In this document: positions 25,781 to 34,273 of the stretch, piece by piece
Layout of the letters: every line of letters starts with the position of its first letter
Numbering within the stretch: the first letter of the stretch is position 1
Assembly: GCF_023266035.1 (NCBI RefSeq)
Contig: NZ_JAHFRY010000020.1
Span: 1-44,847 of the forward strand
DNA length: 44,847 nucleotides
Reading direction: 5' to 3'
From: Nevskia sp.
GTDB lineage: Bacteria > Pseudomonadota > Gammaproteobacteria > Nevskiales > Nevskiaceae
Translations under genes and position numbers: made by a program
Notes under the pieces: generated by a model
What the model was told of the DNA's origin: nothing
Databases searched by the model: none
Seen by the model: only the letters and a program-made list of their open reading frames with translations

Positions 25781-26245
25781 TCAGTCCCGCGCCCCAGCGT
25801 TGAAGCTCAGCAGCAGCGGAGTGATTGGCTGGAGCGCTTGATCGGGTGGTGCTACGCGGAACGGATGAGCTGGATTGGCTGCCACAAACAACGGAACCTC
25901 TCGGAGACGCTCAGGCAAACGCGGCGCATCGGGGTAGCTGCGATAGCTGAAGAACCTGAAACCGTGAGCGTAGAGCGCTTGAACCTTGGCCCACTGCTCC
26001 GTGTTCTTCATTGCTGGCGCCCGAAATGACCGTCCCATGCAGTGAATCTCACTCCCACACTGCGGGCAGCGAGCGACTGCGTCGGTACGCGGATGCACTT
26101 TGAAGCTCTTGCAACAAGAAAAGCAGGCGTGCGCGACGAGATAGGCCTCCACAGAGGCCGAACGCCGCTTGGGTGCTGATGGCGCGCGATTTCCCAGCGC
26201 ACGTCTCAGAGCCATGCGCCGCCACTTTTCAGAATCAGAGTTCAT
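25781..26245 (-). CDS. Small zinc-ribbon protein of unknown function
   Basis: A 154-residue protein with a basic N-terminus (RRMALRRALGNRAPSAPKRRS). A zinc-ribbon follows: HACFSCCKSFKVH, then about 12 residues on RCPQCGSEIHCMGRSF, giving two CxxC pairs for one zinc. The rest (EQWAKVQALYAHGFRFFSYR, then PDAPRLPERLREVPLFVAAN) is a compact helical and proline-rich region I do not recognise. The ATG at 26245 overlaps the stop of the ParD-like gene (ATGA), so the two are coupled. It holds the place where a ParE toxin would normally be but does not resemble ParE. The frame upstream to 26299 lies inside the ParD gene and is ignored. Confidence 0.75.
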   Translation of the reverse strand: MNSDSEKWRRMALRRALGNRAPSAPKRRSASVEAYLVAHACFSCCKSFKVHPRTDAVARCPQCGSEIHCMGRSFRAPAMKNTEQWAKVQALYAHGFRFFSYRSYPDAPRLPERLREVPLFVAANPAHPFRVAPPDQALQPITPLLLSFNAGARD

Positions 26246-26532
26246 TGGGCAGGCGCTGAACGCTTGGTCTTGGCCGGCTTGCCGAGATTGGCAACCCACG
26301 TGTCGATGTCTTCCGGCTTCAATTCCATGGAGCGGCCGGCGGCGATGTCTGCGAAACCGGCCTGAGCTGCCTTGCGCATGGCGTCCAGCTTCGCCGCTTC
26401 GAGCTGTTGCTGCCGTTCCAGCAGCCGCGGCCCATCCCGCACGACTTCGCTGCCGTTGTTGTACTGGCCGTTGGCGATCTGGCTCTGGATGAACGATTCG
26501 AGGTGATCGGTCAGCGCGACGCTGGTCGGCAT
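26242..26532 (-). CDS. ParD-like ribbon-helix-helix antitoxin
   Basis: A 96-residue protein of the ParD/CopG family. The N-terminal ribbon and helices TSVALTDHLESFIQSQIANG and QYNNGSEVVRDGPRLLERQQ are typical of the dimeric DNA-binding part of ParD antitoxins. The following helix (AAKLDAMRKAAQAGFADIAA) is the toxin-wrapping region in relatives. GRSMELKPEDIDTWV also occurs in many chromosomal ParDs, but the usual ParE start is missing downstream. Instead the stop overlaps the ATG of a zinc-ribbon gene. GGAG precedes the ATG. ParD proteins usually autorepress their promoter; the AT-rich bases 26545-26570 just upstream (TTGTTAATAATTATTAAG) could hold that operator. Confidence 0.85.
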   Translation of the reverse strand: MPTSVALTDHLESFIQSQIANGQYNNGSEVVRDGPRLLERQQQLEAAKLDAMRKAAQAGFADIAAGRSMELKPEDIDTWVANLGKPAKTKRSAPAQ

Positions 26533-26619
26533 GGCGAGGCTCCGTAGTTGTTAATAATTATTAAGCGACCGGCCGTGCCTTTTTCAAGCTCGATAGGGAT
26601 GACCTTGCCGCCGCCATCA

Positions 26620-26725
26620 GCCTCCCCCCTCTCCCAACCCTCTCTCGCAAGGGGGTGGGCTTTCAGTTCCGCGCTGCCTGCTGGTCTCCCCTCTCCACCT
26701 GCGGGAGAGGGCAGAGGGGTTACCA
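26620..26725. repeat. REP-like intergenic palindromic element
   Basis: Pyrimidine-rich then purine-rich stretches form imperfect palindromes: CCTCCCCCCTCTCCCAACCC with CTCGCAAGGGGGTGGG, and CCCCTCTCC with GGGAGAGGGCAGAGGGG. Such CTCTCCC/GGGAGAG elements are widespread dispersed repeats in proteobacterial intergenic DNA. It lies between the ParD-like gene and the thiolase-fusion gene, explaining most of that 265-base gap. Only one copy cluster is visible here. Confidence 0.6.
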
Positions 26726-26797
26726 GACTTACCGCCCCCTCCTTCGGCATGATCGCGGCCTCAGCGCTTTTCCAGTTCGCGATCCTTCGGAGCAAGC

Positions 26798-29104
26798 ATG
26801 CAAAACCTCGACAGCCTGCCGGTAATCATCGGTGTCGGCGACATCACCGACCGCCCGGAGAAAGGTCAATCCGGCCATGAGCCGATGCGCCTGATCGAGC
26901 AGGCGGCGCGTCTCGCCGATCAGGACGCCGGTGGCGGCTGGCTGGCCAAGGTCGATCGGCTGTACGTGGTGCCGCAGCTGACCTGGCCCTACGAGGACCT
27001 GCCCGGTCTGGTCTCCGAGACGCTGGGCATCACGCCGACGGTGATCCCGACCGAAGGCATCAGCGGCGATTCGCCGGTGCGCTATCTGATGCAGGCCGCG
27101 GTTGCGATCGCATCCGGTGAAACCGGCACGGTGATGATCTGCGGTGCCGAGGCTTTCGGATCGGTGAAGGCGGCGGCGATGCAGCGCAAGCAGCCGGATG
27201 GCTGGACCCAGGTTTCGAAAGCGGCGCCGATGCTCGATGGTTCGGCCTATGTGACCAAGCTCGCCGCCCGCTACGGCCTCAAGGACCCGACCGAGGTCTA
27301 CACGCTGTACGAGAACGCCACCCGCGCCGCCTGGGGCCAGACGGCCAGCGAAGCGCAGAACGAATCCGCTGCACTGTGGGCGCGCTACGCCGAGGTCGCC
27401 GCCGACAATCCGCTGGCCTGGGATCGCAAGGGCCACAGCGCCGAGGAGATCGCCACGCCGACTTCGAAGAACCGGCCGATCTCCTATCCGTATCCGAAGC
27501 GGATGGTCGCCCAGCTGTTCGTCAACCAGGGTGCAGCGATCATCGTCACCTCGCGCGGCGCGGCACTCGCGGCCGGCGTGCCGGAGGACCGGCTGATCTA
27601 TGTCTGGTCCGGTGCCGGCGCCACCGACATCGACGATTTCCTGTCCCGTCCGGATTTCAGCAGCTGCCTGCCGATGGCGACCGCGCTGCAGCGCACCCTG
27701 GCGGTCAACGGCCTGCAGGCTAGTGATCTCGATGCGATGGAGATCTACAGCTGCTTCCCCTGCATTCCGAAGCTGGCGCTGCGTGCGCTCGGCCCGGTGC
27801 GCGACGGTGTTGCGCCGAGCGTCACCGGCGGCCTGAGTTTCTTCGGCGGCCCGCTCGGCGATTTCATGAGCCACGCGATCACCGCAATGGTCCGCAAGCT
27901 GCGCGGCGGCACGGCGAGCACCGGCCTGCTCTATGGCAACGGCGGCTATGTCACCAAGCATCACGCCGCCGTGCTCGCCACGCGGCCACCCGCCAAGCCA
28001 CCGCAGGATTTCGATCTGCAAGCCGAAGTCGACGCCGGGCGCGGGCCTGCGCCGACGGTGCTGGACAGCTACGAAGGCCCGGCGACGGTCGAGTCCTATC
28101 TGGTCAAGTACGACGGCGGTGGCGATCCACAGCTGGCCACCATCGTTGCCCGCACGCCGGACGGCGCGCGCACCGTTGCCGCCATTCCGGCCGGCGATCT
28201 GCGCGCCCAGGCGCTGCTGATCGAAGGCTCGCGCGAACCGATCGGCCTGCCCGGCCGCATCGCCCTGGTCGATGGCCAGATGCGCTGGAGCTTCGAGGCG
28301 GCTGATCTGCCGCCGGTCGGCGCCCCCGGCAGCCCGGTGCTGCTCGAACGGCGTGACGGCTACGTCGCCGTGGTCACCCTGAACCGGCCGCTGCGGATGA
28401 ACGCGGTCAACGCCCGCCTGGCGCGGGCGGTGGCCGAGATCATCAAGGTGACCGAGGCCGATCCGGAGATTCGCGTCGTCGTCTTCGCGTCATCGCGGCC
28501 GGAAGTGTTCTGCGCCGGGCTTGATCTGTCGGCGATGTCGAACCCGCGCGCGCTGCAGGAACTGATGGCCGTCGAAGGCGGCTTCGCCGGCTTCGTCAAC
28601 GCCGTGCGCCGCAAGCCCTGGATCGCTGCAGTGCGCGGCCAGGCACTCGGCGGCGGCTTCGAACTGGCGCTGGCCTGCGAGTTGATCGTCGCTGCCGATA
28701 ACAGCGCATTTGGCCTGCCCGAGGTCAAGCGCGGCATCATCGCCGCCGCGGGCGGTGTTGCCCGCCTGCCGCGCGTGTTGCCACGCAATCTCGCTGCCCA
28801 GGCGATCCTCACCGGCGAACCGATGGCCGCCGAACTGCTGCATCGTCACGGTGTGATCAACGCACTGGCACCGGCCGATCAGGTCATCGAACGCGCCGTC
28901 GAACTGGCGCGCTCGATCGCGGTGAACGCGCCGCTGGCGATCGGCGAAAGCATCCAGCTGCTGAAGTCCTGCATCGACGAGAGCGACGCCGATCTGTCGC
29001 GGCTGAGCCTGGAAGCCGGCGGGCGGCTGATGATGTCCGCCGATGCCCGCGAAGGCGGGCAGGCGTTCATGGAGAAGCGGGCGCCGGTCTGGAAGGGCAA
29101 GTAG
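26798..29104 (+). CDS. Thiolase-like protein fused to enoyl-CoA hydratase (crotonase)
   Basis: A 768-residue two-enzyme fusion. Residues 1 to about 390 are an acetyl-CoA acetyltransferase/thiolase-like domain of the TLP1 kind, with MICGAEAFGS, the EIYSCFPCIPKLA block (C near 317) and LLYGNGGYVTKHHA. The usual nucleophile cysteine is absent; that region reads GISGDSPVRYLMQAA. Residues about 400-500 match the extra C-terminal domain of TLP1 proteins (AEVDAGRGPAPTVLDSYEGP). From about 513 a complete crotonase follows, with AVRGQALGGGFELALACE and FGLPEVKRGIIAAAGG. Its two catalytic glutamates (E622, E642) keep the 20-residue spacing of enoyl-CoA hydratase. GGAGC precedes the ATG. Acyl-CoA metabolism is clear; the reaction of the first half is not. 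Confidence 0.9.
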   Translation: MQNLDSLPVIIGVGDITDRPEKGQSGHEPMRLIEQAARLADQDAGGGWLAKVDRLYVVPQLTWPYEDLPGLVSETLGITPTVIPTEGISGDSPVRYLMQAAVAIASGETGTVMICGAEAFGSVKAAAMQRKQPDGWTQVSKAAPMLDGSAYVTKLAARYGLKDPTEVYTLYENATRAAWGQTASEAQNESAALWARYAEVAADNPLAWDRKGHSAEEIATPTSKNRPISYPYPKRMVAQLFVNQGAAIIVTSRGAALAAGVPEDRLIYVWSGAGATDIDDFLSRPDFSSCLPMATALQRTLAVNGLQASDLDAMEIYSCFPCIPKLALRALGPVRDGVAPSVTGGLSFFGGPLGDFMSHAITAMVRKLRGGTASTGLLYGNGGYVTKHHAAVLATRPPAKPPQDFDLQAEVDAGRGPAPTVLDSYEGPATVESYLVKYDGGGDPQLATIVARTPDGARTVAAIPAGDLRAQALLIEGSREPIGLPGRIALVDGQMRWSFEAADLPPVGAPGSPVLLERRDGYVAVVTLNRPLRMNAVNARLARAVAEIIKVTEADPEIRVVVFASSRPEVFCAGLDLSAMSNPRALQELMAVEGGFAGFVNAVRRKPWIAAVRGQALGGGFELALACELIVAADNSAFGLPEVKRGIIAAAGGVARLPRVLPRNLAAQAILTGEPMAAELLHRHGVINALAPADQVIERAVELARSIAVNAPLAIGESIQLLKSCIDESDADLSRLSLEAGGRLMMSADAREGGQAFMEKRAPVWKGK

Positions 29105-29143
29105 CACGGCCCTTAAGGCAGCCCGGAGATCCATAATGGCGCC

Positions 29144-29797
29144 ATGCATCCGAGCGCCATTCCTGCCGCCACCATCGATCTGCCCGAACGCTGGCGGCTG
29201 CTGTGGTCGAAGCTCGGCCTGGTGCCGCCCGCGGATGCCGGCACGGCGCTGATCCAGGCCTGGCGCGAGCCGCATCGCCGCTATCACACGGTCGAGCATC
29301 TCGAGGAATGCCTCAAGGCGGGTGATGAGGTTGAAACGCTGGCCGAACGGCCCGGCGAGATCGAGCTGGCGATCTGGTATCACGATGCCGTCTACAACAC
29401 GGCCAGCGACAGCAACGAACTGAAGAGCGCCTATCTCGCCGAGCGGACGATGACTGCCGCCGGCTGCGATCACGAAGCGATCGGCCGGGTGCGCAGCATG
29501 ATCCTGGCGACTCGCCACCACGCCCAGCCGCAGAGCACCGATGAGGCGCTGCTACTCGATATCGATCTGGCGATCCTCGGCAGCGCGCCAGCGCGCTTCG
29601 ATCGCTACGACGCCGACATCCGCGAGGAGTACCACGCGGTGCCGTTTTCGAAGTACGTCGCCGGGCGGCGCCAGGTGCTGCGCGGCTTCCTGGAAAAGCC
29701 GCGCCTGTATTTCACCGGCCACTTCCATGATCGGCTCGATCAGCCGGCGCGGATCAATCTCAGCCGGGCGCTGAAGCGGCTGCGGCCGACGCGCTGA
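29144..29797 (+). CDS. HD-domain metal-dependent phosphohydrolase-like protein
   Basis: A 217-residue protein of the COG4339 group (predicted metal-dependent HD phosphohydrolases, sometimes mislabelled as NMDA-receptor-like). The diagnostic N-terminal motif is HRRYHTVEHLEECL, followed by the HD pair in ELAIWYHDAVYNT. Later come IGRVRSMILATRHHAQP and LLLDIDLAILGS, which contribute the remaining His/Asp metal ligands, and EYHAVPFSKYVAGRRQVLRGF. The substrate is unknown. It starts 39 bases after the fusion gene on the same strand and could be cotranscribed with it. Confidence 0.88.
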   Translation: MHPSAIPAATIDLPERWRLLWSKLGLVPPADAGTALIQAWREPHRRYHTVEHLEECLKAGDEVETLAERPGEIELAIWYHDAVYNTASDSNELKSAYLAERTMTAAGCDHEAIGRVRSMILATRHHAQPQSTDEALLLDIDLAILGSAPARFDRYDADIREEYHAVPFSKYVAGRRQVLRGFLEKPRLYFTGHFHDRLDQPARINLSRALKRLRPTR

Positions 29798-29917
29798 GCC
29801 GCGGCCGCAGCGGCCTGCATATTCCGGAATGAGATAAGCACCGACGGTTCGTTGCCGCAATGCGATAGAGGCCTTATCGTGCGCGACCGTCCGTTACCCA
29901 TCGTTCGCACCACGCCG

Positions 29918-30475
29918 ATGTTCCGCTCCCGCACTGCCTTGCACTCCTTCGCGCTGTGGTTGGCGCTGAGTGCGGTCGTGCTGCGCAGCCTGATTCCGGT
30001 TGGCTTCATGCCCGGCTGGACCGGCACCGGCGAGGAAGGCGGACGCTGGCTGATCATCTGCCCGGCCAGCCCGCTGAGTACGGCGCTGGCACCGCCCGCC
30101 AACAAGCACGCAGGCCATCACGATCACGCCGCGATGATGGCGGCGATGGCCAAGGCCCATGCTGCCGATCCGCATGCCGCTCATCGCGGCATGGCCAACA
30201 TGGCCGCGGATATGGCGGGCATGTCGCACGACATGCACGCCGGTCACGATCTGGCGCAGCACGAGGCGCATCGCATTGCCTCGGAGCATCAAAGCTGTCC
30301 GTTCGCCGGTGCCGTAGCGCCAGCGCTGCCGGTCAGCCTGGCCAGCTTCGCGCTGGCCATTCCTGTGGCAACGCTGGGCCGTCCTGCCGCAGCCGTCAGC
30401 ACCGCCACGGCCAGCCAAAGACGGCTGCCGCCGGCCCGCGCACCACCCGCCGTCATCGACACGTTCGTAGCCTGA
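29918..30475 (+). CDS. DUF2946-family exported His/Met-rich protein
   Basis: A 185-residue membrane-anchored or exported protein of the DUF2946 type. The N-terminus SRTALHSFALWLALSAVVLR is a hydrophobic anchor, followed by the family motif SLIPVGFMPGW and LIICPASPL. The middle is rich in His and Met (NKHAGHHDHAAMMAAMAKAH; MAGMSHDMHAGHDLAQHEAH), then QSCPFAGA and a second hydrophobic stretch. DUF2946 genes are often next to copper-related TonB receptors and PCu(A)C chaperones, as here. The His/Met content supports copper binding at the cell envelope. The ATG at 29918 starts at the family-like N-terminus; a 22-residue extension to 29852 is possible. Confidence 0.82.
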   Translation: MFRSRTALHSFALWLALSAVVLRSLIPVGFMPGWTGTGEEGGRWLIICPASPLSTALAPPANKHAGHHDHAAMMAAMAKAHAADPHAAHRGMANMAADMAGMSHDMHAGHDLAQHEAHRIASEHQSCPFAGAVAPALPVSLASFALAIPVATLGRPAAAVSTATASQRRLPPARAPPAVIDTFVA

Positions 30476-30481
30476 TTCGCC

Positions 30482-30509
30482 GCGCCCCAGAGACAAACTC
30501 TCTGGGCGC
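30482..30509 (+). terminator. Hairpin in the DUF2946 - TonB receptor gap
   Basis: GCGCCCCAGAGA, loop CAAAC, TCTCTGGGCGC: a stable stem of about 11 pairs with one bulge, starting seven bases after the DUF2946 stop. There is no T-run. It could attenuate read-through or stabilise a message. The remaining about 200 bases up to the receptor start are GC-rich, and I see no recognisable riboswitch. Confidence 0.45.
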
Positions 30510-30710
30510 AGCGCAGGGCTGCCGTTTCGTTCGTCGATGCCGGGAAGCGTTCCCGCTGCGCCGTTCCTGACCCTGCCGCCGGCCTTGCGCCGTGCGGCTC
30601 CTGTCGAGGAAATGCTGTGCGCAGGAACACCTACCTGCATCTCCTGTCGCCCCTGACCGGGCGAGTTCTCCGGCGCGTCCAGACGACGCGCAGGAACTGG
30701 AGTGCTCTGC

Positions 30711-32840
30711 ATGTCTGCTTTCACGATGTCTGCGCTCAGTCGCAGCACCGCTGTGTTGTCCCTGCTGGCCCCGTTGTCGCTGAGTTTTTCCGCACTTGCT
30801 GCCGATGGCATCGAAGTCGCCGTTGCACCGGTGACCGTGCTGTCCGAAGTGAAGGTCACCGCCGAGAAGGACGGTTCTTCCACCGCGCCCAGCGTTGCCG
30901 ATGCCCGCGCGCAGATCGAGAAGACGCCGGGCGGCGTCGATCTGGTTGACGCTGAAGCCTTCGAGAATCGCTATGCGGTGTCGTTCAAGGACACGCTGCG
31001 CGATGTCCCGGGCGTGTTCGCCCAGGCCCGCTTCGGCGAGGAAGTGCGGCTGTCGATCCGCGGCTCCGGTCTTGGCCGCAGTGCCCATCTGCGCGGCGTC
31101 TACCTGCTCGAAGACGGCCTGCCGGTATCGCGCGCCGATGGCTTCGGCGATTTCCAGGAAATCGATCCGCTGACCACCCGCTACCTGGAGGTCTACAAGG
31201 GCGCCAATGCGCTGCGCTACGGCAGCTCGACGCTCGGCGGCGCAATCAACGTGGTGACGCCGACCGGCCGCACCGCCGGTCAAACCTGGCTGCTGCGTCT
31301 CGATGGCGGCAGCAACGACACCTACCGCGAGCATCTGGCCTACGCCAAGGATTACGGCGATGTCGATGTCTATGCGGCGTTCACCAACAGCCAGAGCGAT
31401 GGCTATCGCGATCAGCAGCGCAGCGACAACCAACGCTTCAGCGGCAACATCGGCTATCGGATCACGCCGGCCGTGGAATCCCGCTTCTATCTGAACTTCA
31501 ACGAGATCGATCAGGAGCTGCCGGGTGCCTTGTCCCTCAACGATGCGCTGAACAATCCGCGTTCGGTCGCGCCGACTGCCAACAGCTTCAACACCAAGCG
31601 CGACCCGACTACCCTGCGCCTCGCCAACAAGACCAGCATCAAGTTCGGCGGCGGCCAGCTCGATGTCGGCGTCTATTACTGGGACCGCCGGCTGTTCCAT
31701 CCGGTGACCGGCGTGGTGGTCGACCAGCGCGGTGATTTCTACGGCAGCTTCGCGCAGTGGAATGGCGAAGGGCAGCTGTTCGGTCTGCGCAACGAAGTCA
31801 CGCTCGGCAGCAATGCCGCGCTCCAGCACAACAACGCCAAGGTATTCGCCAACAGCGGCGGCCAGCGCGGCGCGATCAGCGGCGATGCCACTGAAGAAGC
31901 CGGCAGCTACGATCTCTACGGCGAGAACCGGCTCTGGGTCCGCGAAAATTTGAGCCTGATCATCGGCGCGCAGGGCCTGGTCACCACGCGTGATTACACC
32001 GATCGCCGCAATGCCGCCGAATCGGCCGAGCGCAGCTACAAGGCCTTCAATCCGAAGCTCGGCCTGCTCTGGGCGGTGGACGATCACACGCAGGTCTTCG
32101 GCAACGTCAGCACCAGCTACGAAGCCCCGGACTACGGCGCGCTGAACCAGACCACGGCGATCATCGCCGGCGGCGCGGCACTGGGCACCGGCGGCTTCGT
32201 GCCGCTCGATGCCCAGCGCGCCTTGGCGGTGGAAATCGGCACTCGTGGCGAATGGCAGCGACTGGCCTGGAACCTGAGCTACTACCACGCCAACGTCGAC
32301 AAGGAACTGCTGCTGCGCGCCAACACGCCGACCACGGCGGTGCAGTTCAACGCCGATGAAACCGTGCATCAGGGCGTCGAAGCCGGGCTGGCCATCCGCC
32401 TGCTCAGCGATAGCCTCACCGCCGGCGACAAGCTGACTTTCCACCAGACTTACACCTGGAACGAGTTCAGCTTCGATCACGATGCGACTTACGGCAACGC
32501 CCGCCTGGCCGGTGTGCCGGAGCACTACTACCAGGCACAGCTGCGCTACGAGCATCCGCTGGGCTTCTTCGTCGAGCCGGGTGTGGAAGCGGCCAACCAC
32601 AACTATGTCGACTACGCGAACACCCAGACCGCACCGGGCTACGCGATCTGGAACCTGTCGACCGGCGTGACCTTGCCGCACGGACTGTCGTTGTTCTTCG
32701 ACGCCCGCAACCTGTTCGACCGGGGCTATGTCGGCAGCGTGTCGACCACCACCAACTTCCAGGCGGTGTCGAACAAGAACCTGTTCCTGCCCGGCGAAGG
32801 CCGTTTGTTCTTCGGTGGCCTGCGCTGGGCCTTCGGCTAG
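30711..32840 (+). CDS. TonB-dependent outer membrane receptor
   Basis: A 709-residue receptor for active uptake across the outer membrane. After the signal peptide (SLLAPLSLSFSALAAD) comes a possible TonB box (VTVLSEVKVTA), then the plug domain with FKDTLRDVPGVFAQAR, LSIRGSGLGR, VYLLEDGLPVSRADG and the plug end ALRYGSSTLGGAINVVTPTG. A 22-strand barrel follows, ending RLFFGGLRWAFG. The plug resembles the FecA/YncD-like group. No cysteine is visible in the protein, so it lacks the Cys-Met copper site of OprC. GGAG lies 8 bases before the ATG at 30711; a GTG three codons earlier is less likely. It heads a tight run with PepSY, CobW and PCu(A)C genes, which suggests copper or iron-chelate import. 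Confidence 0.93.
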   Translation: MSAFTMSALSRSTAVLSLLAPLSLSFSALAADGIEVAVAPVTVLSEVKVTAEKDGSSTAPSVADARAQIEKTPGGVDLVDAEAFENRYAVSFKDTLRDVPGVFAQARFGEEVRLSIRGSGLGRSAHLRGVYLLEDGLPVSRADGFGDFQEIDPLTTRYLEVYKGANALRYGSSTLGGAINVVTPTGRTAGQTWLLRLDGGSNDTYREHLAYAKDYGDVDVYAAFTNSQSDGYRDQQRSDNQRFSGNIGYRITPAVESRFYLNFNEIDQELPGALSLNDALNNPRSVAPTANSFNTKRDPTTLRLANKTSIKFGGGQLDVGVYYWDRRLFHPVTGVVVDQRGDFYGSFAQWNGEGQLFGLRNEVTLGSNAALQHNNAKVFANSGGQRGAISGDATEEAGSYDLYGENRLWVRENLSLIIGAQGLVTTRDYTDRRNAAESAERSYKAFNPKLGLLWAVDDHTQVFGNVSTSYEAPDYGALNQTTAIIAGGAALGTGGFVPLDAQRALAVEIGTRGEWQRLAWNLSYYHANVDKELLLRANTPTTAVQFNADETVHQGVEAGLAIRLLSDSLTAGDKLTFHQTYTWNEFSFDHDATYGNARLAGVPEHYYQAQLRYEHPLGFFVEPGVEAANHNYVDYANTQTAPGYAIWNLSTGVTLPHGLSLFFDARNLFDRGYVGSVSTTTNFQAVSNKNLFLPGEGRLFFGGLRWAFG

Positions 32841-32851
32841 GGAGTATTGCG

Positions 32852-34240
32852 ATGTCGAACTCTCCAAAGTTCCGTAGGGCGCATCGCGCGCTGGCCTGGA
32901 TCGCCGCCGTCACGGCGATGGTCTGGGCCAGCAGTGGCGCGATCCATCCACTGATCGTCGCCATCGGCCCGAAGCCGGTGACCTTCCAGCCGCCGCAGAC
33001 GAGCTTCGAAGCAGCTTCGTTCAAGGCGCCGAAGGAGGTGCTCGCAGCTGCCGGCATCGGCGAGGCCAGCCAGCTGCGCTATGTCGCCGTCGATGGCCAT
33101 GCGGCGCTGCAAGTGCAGCCGGCGGGCAAGGCTGAACGCGTCTATCTGAATGCCGAAACCGGCAGCCCGATCGCCGATGCCGATCGCACGCGGGCAATCA
33201 CGCTGGCGCGCCATTACAGCGGCGAGCAGACGGCGCCGATTCGCGATGCCCGGCTGATCACCCAGTTCGAGCGCGACTATCCCTGGATCAACCGCCTGCT
33301 GCCGGTCTGGGCCGTGGCTTTCGAGGACGACATCGGCACGGTGGTCTATGTCGACACCGGCAGCGATCGCCTCGGCACCTTGAGCGGCAGCAGCAAGCGC
33401 TACTGGCAGGGCCTGTTCCAGAGCTTGCACACGCTGAGCTTCATCGAGGTGCCGTACCTGCGGCCGGCGGCGATCGGCCTGATGGTCGGCCTGTTCTTCG
33501 TAACCACCGTGCTCGGCGCTGCGATGCTGCTGCGCCGTGGCAGCCAGCAGAGCAGTCGGCGTTTCCATCGTCGGCTGGCCTGGATCGCGGTGCTGCCGGC
33601 GCTGCTGTTTCCAGTCACCGGCCTGTTCAAGCTGCTGACCGATGAGCTGCCCGGTCAGGCCGCACCGCTGCCGCCAGCAATCAGCACGGCGCAGCTATCG
33701 GCACTACCGTTCAAGGCTGGCGACGGCGCGCTGATCGAAGCGATCGCCGTACCGGTGTTTGGCGGCCCGCCGGTCTGGAAAACAGTTGCGCTGCGTGACG
33801 CCAAGCCGGAAGTGCGGCTGAGTGCCGCCGATGGCAGCACGATCGACGGCGGCGACGAAGCACTCGCCCGCCGTATCGCCAGCGGTGCGTTCGGTGAGGA
33901 CCTCAGCGCAGCACCAGTGCTCATCAGCAGCTTCGATCGCGACTACGGCTTCGCCAACAAGCGCCTGCCGGTCTGGCGCGCGACCGGGCCCGCCAACCAG
34001 ACCTGGTACTTCGAGACGCGCAGCGGCCTGGTCGCAGCGCAGCTCGGCGGCCCGTACGGCGAGCTGAAGCAGGCGCAGGCGCTGCTGTTCAACCTGCTGC
34101 ACAAGGGCCATTTCCTCGATCCGCTCGGCCTCACGCCGAACCAACGCAATCTGCTGATGAGCGGGCTGGCCGCGATCATCGTGCTGATGGCGCTGTTCGG
34201 CGTCGCCATCCGGCTGCGCGGCCGGCGCGAGCAGCGATAA
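32852..34240 (+). CDS. PepSY-domain membrane protein (putative envelope reductase)
   Basis: A 462-residue inner-membrane protein of the PepSY_TM family. It has two similar halves, each opening with a basic helix start carrying a histidine (FRRAHRALAWIAAVTAMVW and RRFHRRLAWIAVLPALLF). Two more histidines sit at later membrane edges (LFQSLHTLSF; LLHKGHFLDPLG). Large periplasmic PepSY segments lie between. The paired His in membrane helices suggest b-type heme binding. Relatives next to TonB receptors (FoxB/PiuB type) act in reduction or import of ferric siderophores. It starts 12 bases after the receptor stop, so the pair is one unit. Confidence 0.87.
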   Translation: MSNSPKFRRAHRALAWIAAVTAMVWASSGAIHPLIVAIGPKPVTFQPPQTSFEAASFKAPKEVLAAAGIGEASQLRYVAVDGHAALQVQPAGKAERVYLNAETGSPIADADRTRAITLARHYSGEQTAPIRDARLITQFERDYPWINRLLPVWAVAFEDDIGTVVYVDTGSDRLGTLSGSSKRYWQGLFQSLHTLSFIEVPYLRPAAIGLMVGLFFVTTVLGAAMLLRRGSQQSSRRFHRRLAWIAVLPALLFPVTGLFKLLTDELPGQAAPLPPAISTAQLSALPFKAGDGALIEAIAVPVFGGPPVWKTVALRDAKPEVRLSAADGSTIDGGDEALARRIASGAFGEDLSAAPVLISSFDRDYGFANKRLPVWRATGPANQTWYFETRSGLVAAQLGGPYGELKQAQALLFNLLHKGHFLDPLGLTPNQRNLLMSGLAAIIVLMALFGVAIRLRGRREQR

Positions 34241-34273
34241 TCACCCTCCGCTGCGCTGCCACGAGAGAACACC

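Noticed and set aside
26548-26880. 110-residue plus-strand frame over the REP-like element
   Set aside because: It is mostly translated palindromic repeat and overlaps the true start of the thiolase fusion.
29863-29879. CGATA-GAGGCCT-TATCG dyad as operator of the DUF2946 gene
   Set aside because: Arms are only five bases, no known regulator matches, and it may lie within the possible N-terminal extension of the gene.
30476-30710. Cobalamin or other riboswitch ahead of the TonB receptor
   Set aside because: I looked for the B12-box pattern and its flanking helices and found only a simple hairpin at 30482-30509. A covariance-model search (Infernal/Rfam) would be decisive.
30453-32867. 804-residue open frame on the minus strand
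   Set aside because: It is fully antisense to the TonB receptor, which has a signal peptide, plug and barrel motifs. Long mirror frames arise from GC-rich codon usage. The translation is rich in Q, R, A and H without domains.
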